NCBI GenBank assembly: GCA_016188265.1
Contig: JACPID010000009.1
Location: 1-45,009 of the forward strand
DNA length: 45,009 bases
Direction: 5' to 3'
From: Candidatus Woesearchaeota archaeon
Lineage (GTDB): Archaea > Nanobdellota > Nanobdellia > Woesearchaeales > ARS49
Both the position numbers and the translations under genes were made by a program. How positions within the stretch are numbered: the stretch's first letter is position 1; each line of letters starts with the position of its first letter. Under the pieces are notes generated by a model that made no database searches, was not told the origin of the DNA, and saw nothing but the letters and a program-made list of their open reading frames with translations. Of the stretch, positions 1 to 8,200 are shown in pieces.

Positions 1-2
1 CT

Positions 3-668
3 AAAACAAGTAATACAAGGAATTTTTCCATAGAAGAACGTGAAGATAGCTACGTTTTACACAGTGTTGAGTATGCTGATGAAGTGTGTGATTTTACTTG
101 GACTAAAGAATTATTAGATGGCGGAAACACTCACACCCAAGATTATTGGGTTAAAATTACTGACCAATTGCCCGATGCAAGAGATTATTATACAAGTCTT
201 TTAGAATTATACAAAAATAAAGATGGCACTCAATCTGGCTTAGTTGAAAAGGTTCGGCAAATGTTTGCCAAAGACTTTAAAGATTATTGGATGATGACAA
301 GCACAAGAATAACTTATAAACCAAAAGGTAAAGATAAAGTAACTCATAATTATAACATCGCTTCAGAAACTAGTGTTAACATAACTTTTGTAGGACCTGA
401 CGATTACGTTAATTCTAAAAGCAGTTTTGAAGATGAAATGGAAGTTTTATTTGGAACAAGAGATTGCAAAGAAGTTAGCAAAGTTTTCAAATGGGTTACA
501 AAAAAAGCAACTTACTTGTACAGAATAAATTCTACACCACAAAACACAGACAAGCGGGCTGTTGTGCTTGGCGTCGTCAGCGACTTCGTCATCTACGCCT
601 ATGACGTCATCAGCAGCGGCAGGCCCGCTCGCGGGGTGGTCGTCGCGCGCGAAACCCGAGCTGAATAA
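3..668 (+). CDS. DGR target protein with C-terminal variable region; 5' end lies outside the window
   Basis: The frame of ORF 84..668 is open to the window edge (codons from nt 3), so the listed GTG at 84 is probably internal. Its 3' end (553-639) is an A-mutagenised copy of the TR at 1005-1097. Confidence 0.8.
   Translation, partial: KTSNTRNFSIEEREDSYVLHSVEYADEVCDFTWTKELLDGGNTHTQDYWVKITDQLPDARDYYTSLLELYKNKDGTQSGLVEKVRQMFAKDFKDYWMMTSTRITYKPKGKDKVTHNYNIASETSVNITFVGPDDYVNSKSSFEDEMEVLFGTRDCKEVSKVFKWVTKKATYLYRINSTPQNTDKRAVVLGVVSDFVIYAYDVISSGRPARGVVVARETRAE
553..639 (+). repeat. DGR variable repeat (VR)
   Basis: Aligned to 1005-1097: first 23 nt identical, then 16 substitutions all at TR adenines, no non-A substitution, and one 6-nt gap. 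Confidence 0.93.
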
Positions 669-677
669 AATTCAGCT
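659..677 (+). other. Hairpin just downstream of VR (agctgaat-aaa-attcagct)
   Basis: Perfect 8-bp stem, 3-nt loop, containing the stop codon of the target ORF. Confidence 0.75.
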
Positions 678-683
678 GGGCAC

Positions 684-706
684 ATAAAAATGCAAAGCAT
701 TTTTAT
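684..706 (+). other. Second hairpin (ataaaaatgc-aaa-gcatttttat)
   Basis: Perfect 10-bp stem, 3-nt loop. Confidence 0.7.
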
Positions 707-808
707 CGTGAAGCTCCATGAGAAATAAAGGTACATTAGAATTGTACAAGATGAAACTATTGTATACAGGATTAATTTTTATACTACTACATTCTATGCT
801 CGTTTTAA

Positions 809-1129
809 TTCCTGTGTGTGCCGTATAGCGCACAACCTGCGCCTAGGCTTAAAGGGATCGACCACACGTCTTGCTATCAAAGCAAGAGACTGAACAAAAA
901 CCATGTTCAGCATTGCTATAAAATACAGCCACAACAACAAGTAACCAATATCTTGGTGAAAGTCTTGAAGTGGCAGTGAATTTTTAGCGGTGGCAAGGCT
1001 ACTGAGCGGGCTGTTGTGCTTGGCGTCAACAACAACAACAACTTCAACATCAACGCCAATGACAACATCAACAACAACAGGCCCGCTCGCGGAATGGGAC
1101 TATTCCCACATTTACGGCACACGCAGGAA
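809..1129 (+). ncRNA. Predicted structured DGR template RNA containing the TR, closed by a 17-bp stem
   Basis: ttcctgtgtgtgccgta (809-825) pairs with tacggcacacgcaggaa (1113-1129), one G-U wobble. Internal hairpins at 828-842, 869-887 and 890-910, plus an inverted repeat flanking the TR (1005-1017/1074-1087). Confidence 0.65.
1005..1097 (+). repeat. DGR template repeat (TR), rich in AAC/AAT codons
   Basis: Near-identical to VR except at adenines; 12 AAY codons in the variable core. Confidence 0.93.
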
Positions 1130-1159
1130 CTTTAATTACAACAAGAGAGTGTTTATTTA

Positions 1160-2284
1160 TTGAAAACATACAACAACTTATGGAAAAACCTTTGCAACTT
1201 TAAACACTTACAAGAATCTTACGAACTAGCCAAAAAACGTAAATCTTGCAATCCTAACGTAATAATCTTTGATGAAAAATGGCAATTAAATCTATGCATC
1301 CTATTAAGAGAATTACGCAAAAGAATCTACAAACCACTACCACTAAGAAAATTTGTACTTCGCGACCCAAAAACAAGAGTAATCTGCGTAAGCAACTTCC
1401 GAGACAGAATAGTACACCACGCGCTAGTCAGCATTCTACAACCTATTTTCGAACCAAGATTCATCCACGACAGTTACGCAAGCAGAAAAGGCAAAGGAAC
1501 ACTCACCGCAATAAAAAGACTGGAATTATTCTTAAGACAAGTAACCAAAAATGGACAATTAGTACAGAATGCCAAAAATAATAACCAAGTAAAAGGCTAC
1601 GCATTAAAAGCAGACATAAAACAATACTTTGACACAGTAAACCACAAAATACTATTAAATCTCATCAAAAATAGAGTCAAAGACGAAAACATACTATGGC
1701 TTGCCAAAGTAATTTTAAATAATTATAACACTGGAATTGAAGGCAAAGGAATGCCTTTAGGAAACTGGACAAGCCAATTCTTTGCAAACATATACCTAAA
1801 CGAACTAGATCAATACGTAAAAAAAGAATTAAAAACAAAATACTACACAAGATACGTAGACGACTTCATAATACTGCACCAAAACAAAAACGTCCTACTA
1901 GAATACAAATCAAAAATCAACAACTTTCTACAAAACAAACTAAAACTACAACTACACCCCAACAAATGCAAAATAACACCACTAGGTCAAGGAATCACAT
2001 TCTTAGGATTCAGAATATTCTACAACTACAAAACAGTAAGACACAGAAACCTAAAAAAAATAAAAACAAAATTAAAACAAATGCTCAACCAATACAAAAA
2101 CCAAAACACAAACCCATACAAAATACTAGAACTACTACAATCATGGAACGCTTACGCAATGCACGGAAACACATACCAATTAAGAAAAAAACTCCAACAA
2201 CAAACAGAACAAGAACTGCAAAAAATAAAAGAACAAATAGAAAACAAAATAAATAATAGGACAATAGTTTCGTTTTCTAAATAG
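1160..2284 (+). CDS. DGR-type reverse transcriptase
   Basis: RT motifs GMPLGNWTSQFFANIYLNELDQYV and YYTRYVDDFIILH. The (I/V/L)GxxxSQ motif is the DGR signature, versus QGxxxSP in group II intron RTs. Adjacent TR/VR. Apparent TTG start. Confidence 0.93.
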   Translation: MKTYNNLWKNLCNFKHLQESYELAKKRKSCNPNVIIFDEKWQLNLCILLRELRKRIYKPLPLRKFVLRDPKTRVICVSNFRDRIVHHALVSILQPIFEPRFIHDSYASRKGKGTLTAIKRLELFLRQVTKNGQLVQNAKNNNQVKGYALKADIKQYFDTVNHKILLNLIKNRVKDENILWLAKVILNNYNTGIEGKGMPLGNWTSQFFANIYLNELDQYVKKELKTKYYTRYVDDFIILHQNKNVLLEYKSKINNFLQNKLKLQLHPNKCKITPLGQGITFLGFRIFYNYKTVRHRNLKKIKTKLKQMLNQYKNQNTNPYKILELLQSWNAYAMHGNTYQLRKKLQQQTEQELQKIKEQIENKINNRTIVSFSK

Positions 2285-2520
2285 TACGCGCCATAAAGAG
2301 TGTTCTACAAATTATGGGGTGTACTAAAAAGAAAGACCTGACAAACTAAGCTATTAACGATCAATATTTTACAAGAACAAAACCAACAACTCAAACAATT
2401 AAACAAAAAAAATATCGTTATCAAAAATCAAAATACTTTGACGAGGAGGTACAAAATTAAGATTAAAATAAGGTTTAAAAATAGAAAAGCTTTTATACAA
2501 GTATTACATTTTTGTATTAT

Positions 2521-3057
2521 ATGTTACAAAAATATAGTATATTAATGGTTTTAGAAGTTTTTTTTATAGAGCCTTCTAAAGAACATTATCTGATGAATAT
2601 TAGTAGAACTATTAATATTGCTCATACATCAGTAAAACAAAACTTAATAAAACTAGTAAAGCGTGGCTTGATAAATCAAGAGACTCAAAGAAAAGGTAAA
2701 AGAAATTTTCCAGTATACAAAGCAAATAAAGATAATAAAGAATTCAAAAGATATAAAATGATTTACAACATCACCAGTTTACTAGAGTCTAGACTAATAG
2801 ATTTCTTGGAAGAAAAAATCGCTCCAAAAGCAATAATTCTCTTCGGAAGCTACAGAAGAGGAGAAGACCTTGAAGATAGTGACATAGATATTTTTATTGA
2901 AGGAATTGAAGAAAAAATAGACTTAAAAATTTTTGAGAAAAAACTTAAAAGAAAAATACAACTACACTTCAAGAAAGATTTTAATACATATCCTAAAGAA
3001 CTTAAAAATAACATCATAAATGGCATATTATTACAAGGCTTTTTAGAAGCCTACTAA
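2521..3057 (+). CDS. wHTH-MNT nucleotidyltransferase (MNT/HEPN toxin-antitoxin component)
   Basis: GSYRRGEDLEDSDIDIFIE (GSx10DxD) after an N-terminal HTH-like region; paired with a downstream HEPN-like ORF. ATG at 2521 preferred over TTG at 2512. Confidence 0.8.
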   Translation: MLQKYSILMVLEVFFIEPSKEHYLMNISRTINIAHTSVKQNLIKLVKRGLINQETQRKGKRNFPVYKANKDNKEFKRYKMIYNITSLLESRLIDFLEEKIAPKAIILFGSYRRGEDLEDSDIDIFIEGIEEKIDLKIFEKKLKRKIQLHFKKDFNTYPKELKNNIINGILLQGFLEAY

Positions 3058-3058
3058 A

Positions 3059-3457
3059 ATGCTGACAAAAATACAACCAGACAAGCAAAAAGCTCAAGCT
3101 TTGAAAATAATGGCAGAAATAACACTTCAAAGACTAGAAACAACAGAACTAACCAAATACCCAAGCAATACACTAACAGACTATTATGACACACTGCACA
3201 AAATAATGGAAGCAATAACATTAAGCGAAGGAATCAAATTCAAAGGTGATGGCGCACATCAAGAACTAATAGACTATATATCACAAAAACATAATTTAGG
3301 AGAGCCAACAAAACAATTCTTGCAACAAATGAGAGAATATCGCAACAGAATAAGCTACGAAGGATTCATGATCAACAAAAACTACATCACACTCAATCAA
3401 GAAAAAATCAAGAACATAATCATAACATTAAAAGAAAAACTAGAAAAAATTCTTTAA
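3059..3457 (+). CDS. HEPN-like protein, partner of the upstream MNT
   Basis: Helical small protein with MREYRNRISYEGF motif; follows the MNT gene directly. Confidence 0.65.
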   Translation: MLTKIQPDKQKAQALKIMAEITLQRLETTELTKYPSNTLTDYYDTLHKIMEAITLSEGIKFKGDGAHQELIDYISQKHNLGEPTKQFLQQMREYRNRISYEGFMINKNYITLNQEKIKNIIITLKEKLEKIL

Positions 3458-3470
3458 CCACTTCTCAACA

Positions 3471-4355
3471 CTATGCTAATTGCTGATGTATTAATGAAAA
3501 TAACCATGGTGTTGTGTAAACTTCAATGATTCCTGCAATAAAAACAATAATTAATGAAATAAGCACAAGATTAGTAAAGTCAAGCATTATGTGTTCCATT
3601 TTTTTAATTTGAAAGTCTTTTCTTATTACTGCAGCAGATAAGATTCCTCCAGCCAAACCAGCTACGAAATAAGCAAGTATTTCTGGAATTCCATGAATAA
3701 AATATCTAAATAATGATAATGTTACTGCTTGTGTGTATGCTAGTACAGTATGAGAGCCTGAATTCATAAAATAAATTATGTAAGTATTGATAAAGCTTCC
3801 AAATGCTGCTGCTATAACTGAAGAATTCCATACTATGATAAATATTGCTCCAGCGCCAAATAGCAATGAAAAAAATAATGAAAAAACAACGACTTTGATA
3901 TTATTTAAAAATATTTGCAAAAATAAATCTGTTTGCGTAATATTTCCAGTTGCAACTCGTGAATTAATTCCATTTATTGTGTCGATCTGAGGTTTAAATA
4001 AGGTTTTAGCGCTTGCTTCTGGCAAAATAAGATATGAAGTTGTAAATGCTGCTGTCATTCCTATAAATAAAAATATAAAAAATAAAATTGCTTTGCCATG
4101 CTCGCGCAGTATTCTGTATTCTGATTTTATTGTTAAATCTTTTTTTTCTTCATAAATCATTGTGTGATAAAATAAAGGTGTTGCTGCAAGAACCGCAAGA
4201 AAAACCATCACCATTCCTGCTTGTTCTTGAAAAACCCATAAACTAATAAAAACAGCAATAAAACCGTAGAGTATGCCTAGGAGTATAACATTTACAGGAT
4301 GTTTCTCTGCTTGAAATGGATTTAGAAGTGATTCGAGCACCATCTTTTTAAACAA
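3471..4355 (-). CDS. SpoIIM-like (DUF95-type) multi-pass membrane protein
   Basis: N-terminal NPFQAEKHPVNVILLGILYG, several TM helices, FIHGIPEILAYFVAGLAGG motif. Confidence 0.7.
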   Translation of the reverse strand: MFKKMVLESLLNPFQAEKHPVNVILLGILYGFIAVFISLWVFQEQAGMVMVFLAVLAATPLFYHTMIYEEKKDLTIKSEYRILREHGKAILFFIFLFIGMTAAFTTSYLILPEASAKTLFKPQIDTINGINSRVATGNITQTDLFLQIFLNNIKVVVFSLFFSLLFGAGAIFIIVWNSSVIAAAFGSFINTYIIYFMNSGSHTVLAYTQAVTLSLFRYFIHGIPEILAYFVAGLAGGILSAAVIRKDFQIKKMEHIMLDFTNLVLISLIIVFIAGIIEVYTTPWLFSLIHQQLA

Positions 4356-4389
4356 ATATACATATTGTTATTTATAAATATTTAGTTAT

Positions 4390-4495
4390 ATCAAATCACT
4401 TTAATAATCGAAATTTCAGTGACAAACAGAAAGTGATTTGATTATTAGAAAATAACTTTACACAATTTTTATTTGCCAGAAAATTAAAGTTATTT
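4390..4495. repeat. Two tandem inverted repeats in a divergent promoter region
   Basis: atcaaatcacttt (4390-4402)/aaagtgatttgat (4430-4442), 13 bp; aaataacttta (4450-4460)/taaagttattt (4485-4495), 11 bp. Confidence 0.7.
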
Positions 4496-4545
4496 TTTAT
4501 AATAAGTTAATTTTATAAATAATTTAGTATTTCTGTAAGAGTAAG

Positions 4546-4956
4546 ATGAATTATCTTGAAATGTTGAAGAGTGCAAGAGAAAAAATGCCTAAGCTAGTTG
4601 AAGAGCGTGAACGTTTTGATATTCCAAAAATAAAGGGCCATTTAGAAGGCAATAAAACTATTATAACTAATTTTCAGCAAATATTTCAGGTTTTTCGCAG
4701 GCCTGCAGATCATCTTTTGAAATTTTTGCTTAAAGAACTTGCAACTCCCGGTGAACTTAAGCCTTCAGGACTGCTTATTTTAGGGACAAAAATTTCTGCA
4801 AATCGTATTAATGAAAAAATTCGTGAATATGCAATTAAGTATATTTTGTGCCCTCTTTGTGGAAAACCAGACACTGAAATTATTAAGGAAGCTGGTTTCT
4901 TAATTTTAAAATGTTCTGCGTGCGGCTCAAAAACTCCTATTAAATCAAGAATATAA
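4546..4956 (+). CDS. Translation initiation factor aIF2 subunit beta
   Basis: FQQIFQVFRRPADHLLKFLLKELATPGEL and C-terminal zinc ribbon CPLCGKPDT...LKCSACG. Confidence 0.93.
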   Translation: MNYLEMLKSAREKMPKLVEERERFDIPKIKGHLEGNKTIITNFQQIFQVFRRPADHLLKFLLKELATPGELKPSGLLILGTKISANRINEKIREYAIKYILCPLCGKPDTEIIKEAGFLILKCSACGSKTPIKSRI

Positions 4957-4957
4957 A

Positions 4958-5245
4958 ATGTTAACAAAAGTTCATAAAAAAAATAATCACATTATTATAG
5001 CTATTTGTGATGAAGATTTATTGGGAAAATATTTTGAAGAGGATGACAAGCAAATAGATTTAAGAGGAGACTTTTTTGATGGTGAAAATATGGCTGAAAG
5101 TGAGACTGGAGATCTAGCGAGAAATGCTGATATTGTTAATCTTGTTGGAAAAAAAAGCATTGCTTTTGGAATTAAAGAAGGAATTATTGATAAAAAAAAT
5201 GTGAAAACTATTTCAGGCATCCCCTATGCTCAAGCTATTTTTTAA
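4958..5245 (+). CDS. DUF424-family protein
   Basis: MLTKVHKKNNHIIIAICDEDLLGK...DFFDGE...ADIVNLVGKKSIAFGI; position directly after aIF2-beta. Confidence 0.75.
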   Translation: MLTKVHKKNNHIIIAICDEDLLGKYFEEDDKQIDLRGDFFDGENMAESETGDLARNADIVNLVGKKSIAFGIKEGIIDKKNVKTISGIPYAQAIF

Positions 5246-5294
5246 GTATTGATTGTTGTGGTGTGCGTGAAAAAAATGGCAGTGTTTTGTGTTT

Positions 5295-8200
5295 TTAGCC
5301 AAACCAAGCTCCAAGGCCCGTTTGTTTTTCTTTTTCTTTGCCAAAAACACCTTCAATTCTTTGTTGTAATATTTCAATTGTTTGCATTAAGTATGGTGAT
5401 ACATTATATTTTTTTGCTAATGAAATTGTCGGTTCTAAATACTTTATAATATTGCCTTCTGAAACTGTAAATATTAATCTTCCATTGCATTTTATGCATT
5501 TGCCTACAATAGGAGGCCTTCTGTATTTTTCATTGCAAGCTACGCACCTAAATTCTTGTGTTGAAAATTTTCTTAAGTTTCCTTTTGTGTCTTTTAAAAA
5601 ATGTTTTTCAATAACTAATTCAGCAACATTGGAAGTATCAACAGCGCGTATTTTTTCTGCAAGCTCCATTTGCCCTTTGAGTTTTTCTTCCATACTTGGC
5701 AATGTTTTATATGCAGAACAATTAACTGTGTTATTTAAATCAGAAACATCATGAGTAAATCCATATCCTTCATATTGTTCTGGCTTGCCGAGATAAGATT
5801 TTAATTGCTCAATTGAAACTTCCCAAGGCATTTTGTATTCAAGTGATGCTTGGTATAATTCTTTCGGGTATCTCCAAGCTCTGTCTAAATCAAAGGCCAT
5901 ATCATCTACTTCTGCTGGAATTAATATTGAAGTAATAACTAATGGTGCATCCATGGTTGCTCCTCTTGTATTTGGAAGGTAATGTTTTGAATAGTTTAAG
6001 AAAGCGTCCATTAATAGAAATACACAAGCTTCGTCTCCATCACAATCGCGCCTCGTGGCTGCGTGTAACAATGGGTGTGCAAAAAATCCTTGGGTTTTTG
6101 TAAAGCCTGCAATACGCCCTATAATTCCTGCTGATGTGTGTGGCGCTAAACAGACAACAAAATGTCCAATAAGGTCTTTTTCGTTTTTTAAGGAATAAAA
6201 TGGCTTTAATCCATAAAAATTGGTTAATAATTCATCAATAAATTGGGAAACGCGAAATAGTAAAGTATGCGCTCCTTCTTCTGTAAGCTCTGCGCTTGCT
6301 GGAAGAAATATATCTTGTGGTTTAATTTCAAGAATTTGATCTTCATTTTCTAAGGGTTTTCCATAAATATCTTTTTCATACCCGAATTCTTTTAATTTTG
6401 TTATTGAAGTTTGTACTTCTTTTGGTTTAAAATGTGTTATTGGAAGTTGAGTCATGTCATATCTTGTTGTTCCATCTTTATTTACATGTATGTTGTGTTT
6501 TGCGCGTAAAATTCCTTTTGCTATGTGTTCTGGAATGTGGTTTTGATTTGAAGTTCCTCTAACTCCTTTAATTAAATTTGGATATGTTTTCATGCTAAGT
6601 TTTTGAAGTGCGTACTTAAAATACTCATTTATTTTAATTTGAGTATTTTTAGAAAAACTGTTTTTTCCATGTTTAGGGCATTCTTGTTGATTTTGTTGGC
6701 CGCATATTTTGCAATAATATTTTTTTTCAGTTATTTTGTTGCAAGTTTCACATCTAGATAAAATAGTGTCTTTATTGCAATTTTTACAAAAAAATTGGGC
6801 AAAATCTGCAGTTACTATTCCTTTTTCCATAGATGCTTGAATGCTTCTAAATTTTCCTCCTTCTTCTCCTACAGGAAATAACATATGCGGATTTCCAGTA
6901 AGTTTTCTTTGTTTTGCTTTTTCAGGCCTTCCCATTCTAGCTCCAATAAAAATGCCTGCTTTATCACAAACTTTTATAGAAGAAATATTTGTTAAATATT
7001 CAAGAATTGGTTCTTTGTTGTATGGTTTAATTTGTTTAAAAAGTTCAGTAAAAATTATTGCATGATCGCCTTTTATTACAATAAATTCATTTTGTACAAG
7101 TTTATGGGGAATGCCAATAAGTTCTAAAAATCTCTTTTCAGGATTATTTGGCAGGGTTATTTTTTCTATTTTATCATTACTTTTTATTATATTTGATTTT
7201 TCAATTAATTTAAGAAATGATAAGAATTGTTCTTGTTTAAGTACATTCCAATAATATGTATATTCTGGATGTATGGGTATTGATAGAATTTTTGATAAAA
7301 TAACTGCTTCTTCTCCAGTGGGATTTGTTGTTAGTGGGAATTTTAAAATTTTTTCAATTCTTTCTGCTGGAATTTTTGTTTTTTCACTTAATAATTCTGC
7401 ATCAATTTTTCCAAATAATTTTATACATGCTTCTTCAAGTTCCTGAATCCACCATTCTTGACAATATCCTGCAGGAACAAGTGGGTGAGCTCTATTAAAA
7501 AAATCACCATAACTAATAAGTGTATCTCCTAAATATATTATTTCTTGAATTAAAGGAAAATATTTTTTTGCTTCTTGTAATGTTTTAAGTTGAATAACTT
7601 CACTATCTTGAAGTTTTACAATCGGGCCGTCTATATAATCACAATTTGTTAATGCTGCCGCTTTTCCAGGCCTTTCAACTTTTATTTGTGTTCCTGTTGC
7701 AAGGTACTGATTAAGAATATACATTGTTGCTGGATGTATGCTTTGTGCTGAAAACCCTGAAATTCTAGAACGTCCATATCTTAATCTAAATGAACCGTGG
7801 CTTAAAGGGTGCCCTATTACTGGCCTTCCTGCAACAAGATCAGATATGTATGTATAATCTGGAGATATTTTTTTATCTAATTTTTCAGTTCCTTTTGCTT
7901 TTGCTTTTTTTTGGATTAAAATAAATTCTTCAAAAAAATTCCATTGATCCATATCAAAATCTTTCCCCCATTTATTTAGTTGTTTCCAAAGTTTTGGTGC
8001 TTTAAGAGGAATGCATGAAGACATTATTAAACAAAAACCGCTTCTAATAAGATTTGTAGTTATTCTAGGCAAATCTTTAAAATTTGAAACTTCAATATCT
8101 TCAGAAGGATCTCCGCTTATTTGAACTGGCATGTTTTTCATAAGAAAAGTTATTTCTTCAGGGCTTGGAAAATACTGTAAATTTGTAACTCTTTCATGAT

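Noticed and set aside
749-826. Short 25-aa hydrophobic ORF MKLLYTGLIFILLHSMLVLIPVCAV
   Set aside because: Its end coincides with the 5' arm of the RNA closing stem and there is no clear SD; more likely part of the ncRNA region.
916-1122. 68-aa minus-strand ORF MCRKCGNSPIPRAG...
   Set aside because: Antisense to the structured TR RNA; its composition is a by-product of AAC/GTT repeats.
1279-2256. Alternative-frame ORFs 1279..1581 and 1966..2256 inside the RT gene
   Set aside because: Low-complexity Asn/Thr/Lys products of the A/C-rich RT coding strand; the RT frame has clear motifs.
1160-2284. Group II intron maturase or retron RT
   Set aside because: No HNH or maturase domain, LGxxxSQ motif instead of QGxxxSP, and a mutagenised VR/TR pair present. 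The retron resemblance is limited to the closing stem.
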